A stretch of 64,000 nt of DNA from Pseudoalteromonas flavipulchra NCIMB 2033 = ATCC BAA-314 (GCA_000814665.1 JWIH01000018.1:248001-312000), one strand, 5' to 3'. Shown: positions 28,162 to 37,784, counted from the first letter of the stretch. Notes: a model not told the origin generated them from the sequence alone. Numbers and translations: made by a program.

Positions 28162-30291
28162 ATGTGGACTAGGGATATGCTTAAATCGAACTTTATTATG
28201 CTAGGTAGCTTATCAATGTGTTGGTTGCCAGCAATGGCTAGTGAGCGTCTAGATTCTTTTCAGTCTTTTTCTGGATATACCGGCTTATTCAATACTCCAA
28301 CAGCTGAGGTGATAGAGAAAGGCCATATAAACTTTGGTTACAACAATCAGCTTGACCTTCGTGGTAAAAAATTTGTGAACGGCCATAATTATGCCGTTTC
28401 TGCAGGCTTGTTCGATGGGCTTGAAGTTGGTGGCTTTATTGCTGCAGAAACCATGCACGATAATATTTTTCGAAAGGAAGGCAGAGGGCAGCTGAGGGAC
28501 CTTTCATTCAATATTAAGTATCAGCTGCCTTTTGTCCCCAAAGAATGGTTTAATTTGGCTATTGGCGCTAAAGACTTGGGTGGTGAAGTAAACTTCTATG
28601 AAACCTATTATCTAGCTGCCTCTCGAGAGTGGAAGAGTTTTAGGTTTACTGCTGGTATTGCAGAAAATGATCGTGAACATGGTTTAATGAACGGAGTGTT
28701 CGCAGGTATCGAGTGGCAGGCTTTCGATTGGTTGACTCTTCAAGTTGAACATGATGCTGAGGCTGCTAATGCCGGTTTGCATTTAACAGTGCCTAAAGAA
28801 TGGATTTACGATGTGGGCACACTCACGTTAACCACCAAGTTTTACAGCAATACAGACTATGCGGAGAAGGATACCTTTTGGGGAATCAACTTTTCTATGC
28901 CGCTTTTTGAGCAGGCTAAGCTAAATGATCCAACGGAAGCAGCACCAGCTCCGGTTTTAGATAATCATAAAAAGCGTGAGGCTGCATTTGAAGCGCACTA
29001 TCAACAGCAACGAGAATTGGCTCAAAAGCCGCTAGAAGAAGCCAAGCAAGAAGTAACTGAGCGTGATGAATACAGAAAGTCACTAACACTGCAAACTCGG
29101 GAACTTAAAAATGCACTAATCGCCGATGGCTTAGAGGCGATTAGTGTGGGCTTTAATCGTGACCCGCATATTGTTGTAAGTTTTGAAAACTATGTCTTTA
29201 ACCGTAATGATATAGACGCTATTGGTCTTGTGCTAGGTCGTATTGCTGAGCATATAGACGAGCCTGAAGCTAAATATACGATTCAGTTATTAAAGCGTGG
29301 TATTCCAATGCTTTCTGTGCGCGGTGATATCGACAATTACCGTAAGTTTATCAATACCAGCATTACTCCCGATATGGATATTCGCCGCGGTGAAATGGAT
29401 CCGATTGGCAGTGTGTCTTGGGTGGGAATGCCTAAAGCCAACAGTCCTTACTTTAAACCCAGGCTTACCCTTGGTCCATCTTTAGATTCTCATCTTGCGA
29501 CCGACCTTGGTGTATATGATTATTCTTTAGCACTGCGTGCAGATATTGATATTCCTCTTTGGTATGGAGGGGGGCTAAGTCTGAGTGGCGAAGCTGAACT
29601 CGCCAAAACTGATGATTATGAGGCTGGAAAGTCGCTCGGACGTTTTGCGAGAAGTAACGGGTTAGTACAAGCGTCGATTTATCAAACGCTGGATCTACCA
29701 TTTGGAATTTTAAATCAGACACATGTTGGCTTCTTTAGAGAGTTTCATGATTATACCGGTATTAAAAATGAAACGACTTGGCTTAGTGAAAACGGTCGCC
29801 ATCAAATCAGTGCGGAGTTAGGTTATTTTGAATATGATGACTATAACTTGGACAAAGATACTCAAACCCTGTCATATCGTTATAATTGGGTTGAGCGGGA
29901 CATTAGCTTTCATGCCTCAGCAGGACGATTCTTTTTTGATGACAGTGGTGTGAAGCTAGAAACTCGCTTTTGGTTTGGGGATAGTTACGTGTCAGTTTTT
30001 GCACAAGATACTGACATTCAGGTTGCTGGTATTTCTTTTAGTATTCCACTAACACCGCGTAAAGATATGAATACCACGCAGTATGGCCAAGTAAAAGGGA
30101 ATGAAGCATGGCAGCATCAAGCTGGTACCAGATTAAATGATAAGCGAAACTATTTGGCTATTGGGCGTGCCCATTCAGTTAAAACACCTGTGAATTTGGA
30201 TAAGACATTCCTTAATCAAGGGCGCTTGTCGAGTAGTTATATTTACAGTAATTTGGCAAGATTAAGAGAAGCTTACCTAACTTACAGATAA
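28162..30291 (+). CDS. yjbH: YjbH/GfcD-type outer-membrane exopolysaccharide protein
   Basis: About 709 residues with an N-terminal signal peptide ending near MAS-ER (residues 25-27). The mature start SGYTGLFNTPTAEV and the IPLWYGGGLSLSGE, QTHVGFFREF and FWFGDSYVSVFA strands match the YjbH domain family, which makes an outer-membrane beta barrel needed for exopolysaccharide secretion. An alpha-helical insertion near residues 270-310 (KKREAAFEAHYQQQRE) separates two halves. In E. coli it is part of yjbEFGH or gfcABCD; here no yjbEFG-like partners are seen. It stands alone downstream of the IS, ahead of REP array B. Confidence 0.82.
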   Translation: MWTRDMLKSNFIMLGSLSMCWLPAMASERLDSFQSFSGYTGLFNTPTAEVIEKGHINFGYNNQLDLRGKKFVNGHNYAVSAGLFDGLEVGGFIAAETMHDNIFRKEGRGQLRDLSFNIKYQLPFVPKEWFNLAIGAKDLGGEVNFYETYYLAASREWKSFRFTAGIAENDREHGLMNGVFAGIEWQAFDWLTLQVEHDAEAANAGLHLTVPKEWIYDVGTLTLTTKFYSNTDYAEKDTFWGINFSMPLFEQAKLNDPTEAAPAPVLDNHKKREAAFEAHYQQQRELAQKPLEEAKQEVTERDEYRKSLTLQTRELKNALIADGLEAISVGFNRDPHIVVSFENYVFNRNDIDAIGLVLGRIAEHIDEPEAKYTIQLLKRGIPMLSVRGDIDNYRKFINTSITPDMDIRRGEMDPIGSVSWVGMPKANSPYFKPRLTLGPSLDSHLATDLGVYDYSLALRADIDIPLWYGGGLSLSGEAELAKTDDYEAGKSLGRFARSNGLVQASIYQTLDLPFGILNQTHVGFFREFHDYTGIKNETTWLSENGRHQISAELGYFEYDDYNLDKDTQTLSYRYNWVERDISFHASAGRFFFDDSGVKLETRFWFGDSYVSVFAQDTDIQVAGISFSIPLTPRKDMNTTQYGQVKGNEAWQHQAGTRLNDKRNYLAIGRAHSVKTPVNLDKTFLNQGRLSSSYIYSNLARLREAYLTYR

Positions 30292-30293
30292 CA

Positions 30294-30980
30294 GTAGCTG
30301 CGACTTTACGTCACGATGTGCTTGTCGCGGGATAAACCCGATGCTACGGGAGAGGTGTTCTGGTGCTTTTGTTGCGGTGTTATGGATTTGTAGCAGCGAC
30401 TTTACGTCGAGATGTTTTCGTCGCGGGATAAACCCGCTGCTACGGGAGTGGTGTTTCGGTGCTTTTGTCGCGGGGTCATGTATTCGTAGCAGCGACTTTA
30501 CGTCGCGATGCACCTGTCGCGATTCTCTTGTCGCGGGATAAACCCGCTGCTACGGGAGCTGTGTTTTGATGCTCTGCTACGGGAGCTGTGTTTTGATGCT
30601 CTGTTGCGAGGTCATGTATTCGTAGCAGCGACTTTACATCGCGATGCTCTGTCGCGGGATAAATCCTCTGCTACGGGAGTGGTGTTTCGGTGCTTTTGTC
30701 GTGGGGTTACGTATTCGTAGCAGCGACTTTACGTAGCGATGCTCCTGTCGCGGGATAAACCCGCTGCTACGGGAGCGGTGTTTCGGTGCTTTTGTCGCGG
30801 GGGTATATATTCGTAGCAGCGACTTTACGTCGCGATGCTCCTGTCGCGGGATAAACCCGCAGCTACGGGAGAGGTACTTCGATGCTTTTGTCGCAGGGTT
30901 ATGTATTCGTAGCAGCGACTTTACGTCGCGATGCTCTTGTTGCGATTCTCTTGTCGCGGGATAAACCCGCTGCTACTAAA
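30294..30980 (+). repeat. REP array B, about seven units
   Basis: Seven units of about 95-130 bp start with GTAG-CA-GCGAC-TTTAC-GTCGC (near 30294, 30391, 30487, 30621, 30717, 30813 and 30908). Each ends in the opposite-facing hairpin GCGGG-ATAAA-CCCGC followed by TGCTAC. The elements are close kin of the REP hairpins in the ops array, but without the ops segment. It starts three bases after the yjbH stop. Several short open frames cross it on both strands and are repeat artefacts. Confidence 0.85.
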
Positions 30981-31283
30981 ATCTGCGGGAATCATACAGC
31001 CATCTCACTCCCACTATTAAATTTATATACCTTGTTAATAAATAAGCACTATATTGAAACTTTTTGCTATAAATTTGACTTCATTCATTGTCTATTTAGT
31101 GTTCTAAAGGTATCCTACTTTCAACTTATTACAGGCGGTTGGAACTACCGCTTTTCTGTGATAAATTAAGGCAGCTAACTCCGACTATATGGTTGTTTTT
31201 TCGCTAGATTGGTAGAATAACTGAGTTGGCTTTAGTCAGGGAGCGACTTAGTTCCTGTCTGTCTTATTAAATGATTTAAAACT

Positions 31284-31321
31284 TAAGCTTATATTGCTCT
31301 CTCGCAATATGGCTTTTTTTA
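31284..31321 (+). terminator. Rho-independent terminator or attenuator ahead of the first lipoprotein gene
   Basis: A stem of AAGC plus ATATTGC pairs with GCAATAT plus GGCTT around a TCTCTC loop and is followed by seven T residues. It lies 55 bases before the ATG at 31376. The region from 30981 to 31283 has no gene I can support, so this either ends a short leader RNA or attenuates the lipoprotein gene. Confidence 0.6.
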
Positions 31322-31375
31322 TGAGTTAACGCGTCAAATCGACGTAAGTTAACAGAAGGAAAACAAGGACTAATC

Positions 31376-32974
31376 ATGATTGCAAATAAAAAATCTCTTC
31401 TTGCGCTCTCTGTAGCGTCTGCGCTAACGCTTTCTGGCTGTTTTAGCGATGATGACAACAACGTAACTATCACGCCTCCACCAGAGCCTACTGATCCAGT
31501 AGTTGTTGCACCTGAGACTCCAGATGCACTAGCACTAGTTGTAAACGGTAACGTTGTTAATGCAGACTTCGACGCGATCAAAGCGCAAGTCACTCTGCTT
31601 GAAAACGGTGAGCTAAGTGCAAACACTGTTGACGTAAATGGCTCTGCGGTAAATGTGATTGACGCAACTGAAGGTGACTTTACTTTCACACTGAAAGAAG
31701 GCGCTTCTGTTGATTCAATTACTGTTAACGTAACAGCTGAAGGTTATGTATCTAAGAGCTTTATTGTTGATTTAACACTTGCGGAAGGCGAGTCAGTAGT
31801 TCCTGCTCAACTAGAGCTTGTTTCTAAGAACGCTGAAGGCCTAGCTGATAAAGTGGTAGAAGCTTCTGTAACTGATGCAACGACTGCTGAAGTAATCACA
31901 GCAAAAGCTGAATCTGGTAAAGCTGGTGCTGACGTAGCAGTTCCAGCAAATACTCAGCTACTTGATGCAAACAACAACCCAGTGTCGGGTTCTACAATTT
32001 CACTAAATGTTACTGCTGCTGATAGCACATCAGCAAGTGCGGGTGCGATTCTTCCTGAAGGTCTTAACGCGGCAGGTGCTGCAGAAGTTAAAACACCAGT
32101 TGCTGTAACTAACATAGTAATGACTGACGATGCTGGTAATAAAATCAAGAAGTTCAGCAAGCCTATCGAAGTAACAATGGCAATTCCAGCTACAACTACA
32201 CTAAGTAGCGGTGAAGCTGTTAAAACAGGTGATGAACTAACGCTTACTTCTCACAACGAAGATACAGGTGTTTGGTCTACTGAGACAAACAAAGTAACTA
32301 TTGGTGCATTAAATGAAGCAAACGGCACATACGCTGGTTCATTTATGACTGACCACCTTACGTTCTTCTCTGCGGTAGATACATTCGATGCATGTCAATC
32401 AGACATCAATGTAACGTTCTCTGGTGATGCAATCCCTGCTAACGGTTTAACTGTTAAGATGGAATCTAGCGACTATAAAGCTTCTGTACAAGCAAAAGCA
32501 GGTTCTACATCACAAACTGTTATTTCTGCAAACAAGGCATCACAAAAAGGCATTGCTGCTGATGCAACTGCACGCGTAACTGTTAAAGACAAAAACGGTA
32601 ACACATGGTTTGATAGCGAAACTGAAGTATCAGTTTGTGGTAACGTAAACGTTGCGCTAGCTAACCCTGTTACACTTGTTGCTGAGTCATTCGCAGTAAC
32701 TGCCGTTTGTGAAAACAACAACAGCGTAACTACACCACTAACAGGTGCTGTAGTTAAATACCGTCTAGAAAACAAAGGCTTTGAATCAGCTACTGGTACT
32801 GGTGGAACATACGAGCTAACAGACCTAGTAGAAGCTTCTTCATATGAAGTACGCGTTGTACCTCGTGGTGCTAAGTTTGCAGGCCTAGGTGCTCAAAACT
32901 TTACTATCACTGCTGATGGTACTGATGAGACAGCTGAAATCACAGTAGCATGTGCCGAAGTGACTGGCTCTTAA
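31376..32974 (+). CDS. Secreted lipoprotein A (tandem paralogue 1), function unknown
   Basis: A 532-residue lipoprotein with a classic signal and lipobox LSGC (Cys22), followed by an acidic-proline linker (FSDDDNNVTITPPPEPTDP). The rest is a series of beta-rich, Ig-like stretches with many Thr, Val, Ala and Asp residues and no aromatic active-site pattern. Cysteines are few and mostly near the C-terminal part (DACQSD, VCGN, AVCENN, VACAE), suggesting disulphides. It is a paralogue of the gene at 33338: same signal sequence, linker and C-terminal GTDET...TGS ending. A surface adhesin-like or structural role is possible but not shown. Confidence 0.82.
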   Translation: MIANKKSLLALSVASALTLSGCFSDDDNNVTITPPPEPTDPVVVAPETPDALALVVNGNVVNADFDAIKAQVTLLENGELSANTVDVNGSAVNVIDATEGDFTFTLKEGASVDSITVNVTAEGYVSKSFIVDLTLAEGESVVPAQLELVSKNAEGLADKVVEASVTDATTAEVITAKAESGKAGADVAVPANTQLLDANNNPVSGSTISLNVTAADSTSASAGAILPEGLNAAGAAEVKTPVAVTNIVMTDDAGNKIKKFSKPIEVTMAIPATTTLSSGEAVKTGDELTLTSHNEDTGVWSTETNKVTIGALNEANGTYAGSFMTDHLTFFSAVDTFDACQSDINVTFSGDAIPANGLTVKMESSDYKASVQAKAGSTSQTVISANKASQKGIAADATARVTVKDKNGNTWFDSETEVSVCGNVNVALANPVTLVAESFAVTAVCENNNSVTTPLTGAVVKYRLENKGFESATGTGGTYELTDLVEASSYEVRVVPRGAKFAGLGAQNFTITADGTDETAEITVACAEVTGS

Positions 32975-33028
32975 TAACTATCGACTAAGGTTTGCCTTCA
33001 TTAAGGTAATTTACGTCTTAGTAAGATT

Positions 33029-33057
33029 AAAAAGCCGCTTAAATGCGGCTTTTTTGT
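33029..33057 (+). terminator. Rho-independent terminator after lipoprotein A
   Basis: AAAGCCGC-TTAAAT-GCGGCTTT (33031-33050) with a T-run after it. It ends lipoprotein A transcription about 55 bases past the stop, so the next paralogue needs its own promoter. Confidence 0.85.
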
Positions 33058-33337
33058 GTCTGTTTCTTATTCAGTGGTTTCTTTTAAAAGGCGTTGTTGT
33101 GCGACCTTGTATTTAAAATATGTTAGTAGTCGTTACGATAACTTAAGGCTATGAAGTAAAAACACTTGTTATCTTGGCAACTCTCGCCAATCACGAACTA
33201 ACTCGCACACCTCAGTGTAAAAATATTTTAATTACTAGCTGGACAATCTTTGAACTTTCTCTATATTTAAGTTTCGATGTAATAAAACGCGCGTTAGTGC
33301 CGCTTGGCACTTTCAAAAAAGGGAACAAGGACCAATC
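33058..33337 (+). promoter_or_regulatory. Leader of lipoprotein B with a small hairpin
   Basis: AT-rich upstream sequence. A six-base-pair hairpin AGTGCC-GCTT-GGCACT (33296-33311) lies 26 bases before ATG 33338, in a similar place to the terminator-like hairpin ahead of paralogue A. The last bases before both starts are nearly the same (AACAAGGACTAATC and AACAAGGACCAATC), giving shared ribosome binding sites. No clear promoter is seen. Confidence 0.45.
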
Positions 33338-34954
33338 ATGATTTCGAACAAAAAATCTTTACTCGCTTTATCTGTAGCTTCAGCTTTAGCACTTTCGGGC
33401 TGTTTTAGCGATGACGATAACAATGTGGTGATCACTCCGCCACCTGAGCCAACAGATCCGGTAGTTGTTGCACCAGAAACGCCTACAGCTTTAGCATTTG
33501 CTGTAAGTGGTAACGTAGTTGATGTTGATACTGTTGATATCGTTGCGCCGGCGACAATTACCTTTTTTGAAGATGGAGAGCCAACCTCAAATTTGGTTAA
33601 CGTCAATGGCGACGCAATCACTCAGATCACAACAGAAGATGGTAGCTACACTTTTACTGTAAAAGAAGGTGCGAATGTTGGGGTTGTAACTGCCGTAGTA
33701 GCTGCTGATGGCTATTTTTCAAAAAGCTTTGACATCGACTTAAGTAATGAAGATTCTGCAGCAACGCTAGAAGCTGAATTGGCACTTGTGTCAAAAGGCG
33801 GTGACGAAGTTGTTGAAGCAAGCGTTTCTGAAAGTGTGGCTAATGCAACAACAGCCTCTCCTGTTACAGCTGCGGCTGCAAAAGGTAAAGCGGGTTCTGA
33901 TGTAACGGTTCCTGCAGGCGTGCAACTAAGAGATGCAAGTGGTAATGCCGTTACAGGTACTTCTGTATCATTAACTGTTGGCTCTGCGGATCCTACGTCT
34001 AGCAAGATTTCAGCTGTTTTGCCAGCTGGGTTGAGTGCTGGTAGTTCAACTAGCATTAAAAAGCCAGTTGGTGTAAGTAACATCGTTATGCAAGATAACA
34101 ATGGAACTAAGATCAAACAATTTAGCCAAGAGATCGATGTTTCTGTTTCACTTCCTGTGGCAACCTTAGCACCATCTGGTGATAGAACAATTCAAACGGG
34201 AGACCAGTTTGATGTTTCTTCAAATAACGAAGATACTGGTAAATGGCAGTCAGAAACGAATAAAGCAACTGTTGGTGCGTTGAACGCTGAAGGCACGGCT
34301 TACAAAGCATCTTTTAAAACCGATCACCTTACGTTTTTTACACTGTCTCGCTCAGTTCCAATTTGTACGCAAGGCATTACTGTTAATGTGACTGGCGATA
34401 CTGTGCCGAGTTCAGGTCTATATGTGAGTATGACCTCTGCTGATGCGAGTGTATCAAGTTATTTACGTGGAGGTAGTACGTCAAAAACAGTTGTTTCAGC
34501 TAGTACGTCAGCGCGTTATGGTATTAGTTCAACCGCAACAGCACGTGTAGTTATCCGTGATGCAGCAGGTAACGTGTGGGGGAATGCTTCATCAACGAAT
34601 GCTGAAGTTCAGGTATGTAATGGCCCAGTTTCGATCACGCTAGCAAATCCAATTCAAACCACTGTTAACGAAAACGTAACTGTTAGAGCTGTGTGTTCTA
34701 ACGATACAACGGTAACAGAAGTTATCCCAGGTGCGATTGTTAAGTATAGATCAAGTACGACTAAGCCATTCCGCACAGCAGCGAACAATGGTGACGGTAC
34801 TTTTGCACTATCAGCATTAAACGGTGATGTCGCGTCATATGCCGTTAGTGTAGACCCTCGAATTTCTGCACCGTTTACAACGTCTATTACGCCAGATGGA
34901 ACAGATGAAACTATCGATGTTTCAGTAGCTTGTGACACTGTAACGGGTAGTTAA
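33338..34954 (+). CDS. Secreted lipoprotein B (tandem paralogue 2), function unknown
   Basis: A 538-residue lipoprotein with the same signal peptide type (LSGC, Cys22) and acidic-proline linker as lipoprotein A. The middle parts differ in detail but keep the same order: an Ig-like N-terminal segment, a KAGSDVTVPAG block, the QTGDQFDVSSNNEDTGKWQS block and the TDHLTFF block. A cysteine-bearing C-terminal third ends with GTDETIDVSVAC and TGS. This is clear tandem duplication followed by divergence. Function is not recognisable. Confidence 0.82.
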   Translation: MISNKKSLLALSVASALALSGCFSDDDNNVVITPPPEPTDPVVVAPETPTALAFAVSGNVVDVDTVDIVAPATITFFEDGEPTSNLVNVNGDAITQITTEDGSYTFTVKEGANVGVVTAVVAADGYFSKSFDIDLSNEDSAATLEAELALVSKGGDEVVEASVSESVANATTASPVTAAAAKGKAGSDVTVPAGVQLRDASGNAVTGTSVSLTVGSADPTSSKISAVLPAGLSAGSSTSIKKPVGVSNIVMQDNNGTKIKQFSQEIDVSVSLPVATLAPSGDRTIQTGDQFDVSSNNEDTGKWQSETNKATVGALNAEGTAYKASFKTDHLTFFTLSRSVPICTQGITVNVTGDTVPSSGLYVSMTSADASVSSYLRGGSTSKTVVSASTSARYGISSTATARVVIRDAAGNVWGNASSTNAEVQVCNGPVSITLANPIQTTVNENVTVRAVCSNDTTVTEVIPGAIVKYRSSTTKPFRTAANNGDGTFALSALNGDVASYAVSVDPRISAPFTTSITPDGTDETIDVSVACDTVTGS

Positions 34955-34978
34955 GTACAGAATGATTAGTCCAATCAG

Positions 34979-35004
34979 TTAAGCCGCGGAGACGCGGCTT
35001 TTTT
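34979..35004 (+). terminator. Rho-independent terminator after lipoprotein B
   Basis: AAGCCGCG-GAGA-CGCGGCTT (34981-35000) followed by TTTTC. It lies about 25 bases after the stop. Confidence 0.85.
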
Positions 35005-35065
35005 CTTGCCTAAATCTTATATATTTTTATTCATAAAATCATACTCCCAGAATTAACCTTTCTTT

Positions 35066-36245
35066 CGTAGCAGCGACTTTATGTCGCGACTCTTTTCATG
35101 ACTTTATGTCGCGACTCTTTTTATGAGTTTATGTCAGGATTTTTCTATGAGTCTATGCCACGGTTTTTTAACTGTGAAGACCCTGTTGTTATTGGCTTTG
35201 TGTCGCGGGATAAACCCGCTGCTACGAGTTTGACGTAGCAGCGACTTTATGTCGCGACTCTTTTCATGTCTTTATGTCGAGATTCTTTCTATGAGCTTAT
35301 GTCACGGTCCTGTCGCCATTATTGGTTTTCTATCGCGGGATAAACCCGCTGCTACGAGTTTGGCGTAGCAGCGACTTTAGGTCGCGACTGTTTTTATGCC
35401 TTTATGTTGAGGTTCTTTCTGCTGGCTTATGTCACGGGCTTTTTTATTGTGAAGATCCTGTCGCCGTTATTCGTTTTTTATCGCGGGATAAACCCGTTGC
35501 TACGAATTAGGCGTAGCAGCGACTTTATGTCGCGACTGTTTTTATTAGTTTAGGTCAGGATTCTTTCTGCTGGCTTATGTCACGGGCTTTTTTATTGTGA
35601 AGATCCTGTCGCCGTTATTGGTTTTCTATCGTGGGATAAACCCGCAGCTACGAGTTTGGCGTAGCAGCGACTTTATGTCGCGACTCTTTTCATGTCTTTA
35701 TGTCGCGACTCTTTTTATGACTTTATGCCTCGACTGTTTTTATTAGTTTAGGTCAGGATTCTTTCTGCTGGCTTATGTCACGGGCTTTTTTATTGTGAAG
35801 ATCCTGTCGCCGTTATTCTTTTTTTATCGCGGGATAAACCCGTTGCTACGAATTAGGCGTAGCAGCGACTTTATGTCGCGACTGTTTTTATTAGTTTAGG
35901 TCAGGATTCTTTCTGCAGGCTTATGTCACGGGCTTTTTTATTGTGAAGATCCTGTCGCCGTTATTCTTTTTTTATCGCGGGATAAACCCGCAGCTACGAG
36001 TTTGGCGTAGCAGCGACTTTATGTCGCGACTCTTTTCATGTCTTTAGGTCGCGACTCTTTTCATGTCTTTAGGTCGCGACTCTTTTCATGTCTTTATGTC
36101 GAGATTCTTTCTATGAGCTTATGTCACGGTCCTGTCGCCATTATTGGTTTTCTATCGCGGGATAAACCCGCTGCTACGAGTTTGACGTAGCAGCGACTTT
36201 AGGTCGCGACTCTTTTCATGTCTTTATGTCGCGACTCTTTCTATA
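35066..36245 (+). repeat. REP array C, eight units
   Basis: Eight GTAGCAGCGACTT starts (about 35068, 35235, 35365, 35512, 35660, 35858, 36007 and 36187) each carry the GCGAC-TTTAT-GTCGC hairpin and, farther on, TCGCGGGATAAACCC with GCTGCTACG in opposite polarity. Spacing is 130-200 bp and includes extra half units such as CATGTCTTTATGTCGCGAC. Short open frames in it are artefacts. It fills the space between lipoprotein B and the recombinase-like gene. No promoter is seen in the part from 36246 to 36376. Confidence 0.82.
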
Positions 36246-36376
36246 ATTTTATGCGAAGATGACGCCATGACGTTCCTGCTGTGGGCCTAGGCGGGAAGGT
36301 GACTATCAAACTTCCGAAAAAGACTAAAAACCGTTAAACTTAAGATCTTTAGTATACTCAATACGTTGACTACAGT

Positions 36377-37054
36377 ATGAAATCTCATTTAGGCCGAAGA
36401 GCATTTTCCACTATGGAGCTTCATACCTTGTTTAACGGCTATATCTACTCAGATGAAAAACTAAAGCGTGAACAGCCTAAACATTGGCATTTTTGGCTAC
36501 CTTTACTGAGCTATTACACTGGTGCGTATAGTGATGAAATTGGCTCACTTACACTTAATGATGTTTACTACAAAGACCACGTTCATGTATTTCACTTTAA
36601 CACCCATGGTAAAATTCAATCGCGAGTGGTGCCTATTCATCCCGCATTATGGCAAGCAGGACTGGAGCAATATCTAACATTGGTAAAACAGCAAGGACAT
36701 CGACGTCTTATGTTTGATTTACCAGCAAAAACTGGTCGTTATAGCGAGAAAGTTAGAATATGGTTTTCTGGAGAGGGGGAAAGACAAGGGTATCTACAAA
36801 AATGTGGTTTACCCAATGTTGATCAGCAAGGAATGAAAACGGCGATCAGCAGTTTACGACTAAACTTCGAGCAACAAATCAGAATATCAGCTATTCAGCT
36901 CGGGACTAAAGGCAGTTTTCAATATTTATTGGGTTTAAAGCAAGATGGACATGAAGTTACGCGCCCACCTTTTCACTTGCTCAAGCAGGTTATTTCTCCG
37001 ATCCGGGTTATTAATCCCAATATCACATGGCAACGCTTTTTGGAGCGGCACTAA
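36377..37054 (+). CDS. Degenerate tyrosine-recombinase-like protein
   Basis: A 225-residue protein resembling the catalytic half of phage-type integrases: HFWLPLLSYYTGAYSDEIGSLTLNDV parallels the TGMRxxEI box, followed by a strand region and VVPIHPALWQAGLEQYLTLV. The active-site arginine of the first box is lost (TGAYSDE) and the RHTF box near the end reads SLRLNF. No N-terminal DNA-arm domain is present. It is therefore probably not an active recombinase. It may be a domesticated remnant or a DNA-binding protein. ATG 36377 follows the AT-rich end of REP array C. Confidence 0.55.
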   Translation: MKSHLGRRAFSTMELHTLFNGYIYSDEKLKREQPKHWHFWLPLLSYYTGAYSDEIGSLTLNDVYYKDHVHVFHFNTHGKIQSRVVPIHPALWQAGLEQYLTLVKQQGHRRLMFDLPAKTGRYSEKVRIWFSGEGERQGYLQKCGLPNVDQQGMKTAISSLRLNFEQQIRISAIQLGTKGSFQYLLGLKQDGHEVTRPPFHLLKQVISPIRVINPNITWQRFLERH

Positions 37055-37064
37055 AACGTAGTAC

Positions 37065-37355
37065 TCAGTTACTACCACTTCTTACGTCAAGCGCATTATT
37101 ATTTGCAAGATAAGTTAAGCAAGTAACACGCAGCATAGACGCCAAGTTTTTGATCTCACCATGACGTTCAATCACTTCTTGGTAAAGTAAAGAAATAAAC
37201 TCGGCAAGACCCAGCTCTTCCCGTTGAGCTATGGTTTCTAATACTTGCCATATTTCATTTTCTAACGCGAGGCTAGTAACAGCTCCTTGAATACGAATAG
37301 AACGTTTGGCTACTTCGTAACGATGAGGCTCAGTTGATGCGTAGAGTTCACACAT
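37065..37355 (-). CDS. Ribbon-helix-helix-like small DNA-binding protein
   Basis: About 96 residues if ATG at 37353-37355 is used (an upstream ATG at 37394 adds 13 residues but overlaps the divergent gene). The sequence RSIRIQGAVTSLALENEIWQVLETIAQREELGLAEFISLLYQEV looks like a ribbon strand followed by two helices, as in RHH_4-type proteins. It faces away from the glyoxalase gene and could regulate it, but no operator was identified. Function is uncertain. Confidence 0.6.
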   Translation of the reverse strand: MCELYASTEPHRYEVAKRSIRIQGAVTSLALENEIWQVLETIAQREELGLAEFISLLYQEVIERHGEIKNLASMLRVTCLTYLANNNALDVRSGSN

Positions 37356-37376
37356 ATAAATTCCGTAGGTAAAGTA

Positions 37377-37772
37377 ATGGCAAAAATGATCCACTCAATG
37401 ATCAGAGTGAAAGACGCTGATCGCTCAATCAAATTTTATCATGATGTATTTGCGTTGGCAGTGAAACGACGCATCGACTTTAATGATTTTTCTCTTATCT
37501 ACCTTGGCAACGATGAAACTTCGTTTGAACTGGAACTAACTTGGAATCATGACACCACTGTAGATTATACAATCGGTAATGGCTATGGGCATTTGGCTTT
37601 CGCCACGGATAGCTTGCAGGCTGTCTACAACAAGGCTCAAAAGAATAGCTATTGCCCTAAAGAAATCAAAGATTTTTATAATCAAAATGTATTAATAGCA
37701 AGATTCTTTTTTATTAAAGATCCTGATGGTTATGATATTGAAGTAATTGAAAAAAGTGATGTATATCGGTAG
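37377..37772 (+). CDS. gloA: Glyoxalase I (lactoylglutathione lyase, VOC family)
   Basis: A 131-residue VOC-fold enzyme turning the methylglyoxal-glutathione hemithioacetal into S-lactoylglutathione. Alignment with E. coli GloA by eye keeps the metal ligands His6, Glu53, His72 and Glu122 (IHSMIRV, FELELTW, YGHLAF, YDIEVIE). The N-terminus begins at the conserved MIHSMIRVKDADRSIKFY. It is divergent from the ribbon-helix-helix gene with about 20 bases between starts. Length is close to E. coli GloA (135). Confidence 0.87.
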   Translation: MAKMIHSMIRVKDADRSIKFYHDVFALAVKRRIDFNDFSLIYLGNDETSFELELTWNHDTTVDYTIGNGYGHLAFATDSLQAVYNKAQKNSYCPKEIKDFYNQNVLIARFFFIKDPDGYDIEVIEKSDVYR

Positions 37773-37784
37773 CTTAGGGTTTAT

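Noticed and set aside
30277..31169. Short ORFs on both strands in REP array B
   Set aside because: They consist of translated REP elements and have no start signals.
33712..34116. 134-residue minus-strand ORF inside lipoprotein B
   Set aside because: It overlaps a well-supported lipoprotein gene and shows only codon-bias mirror composition.
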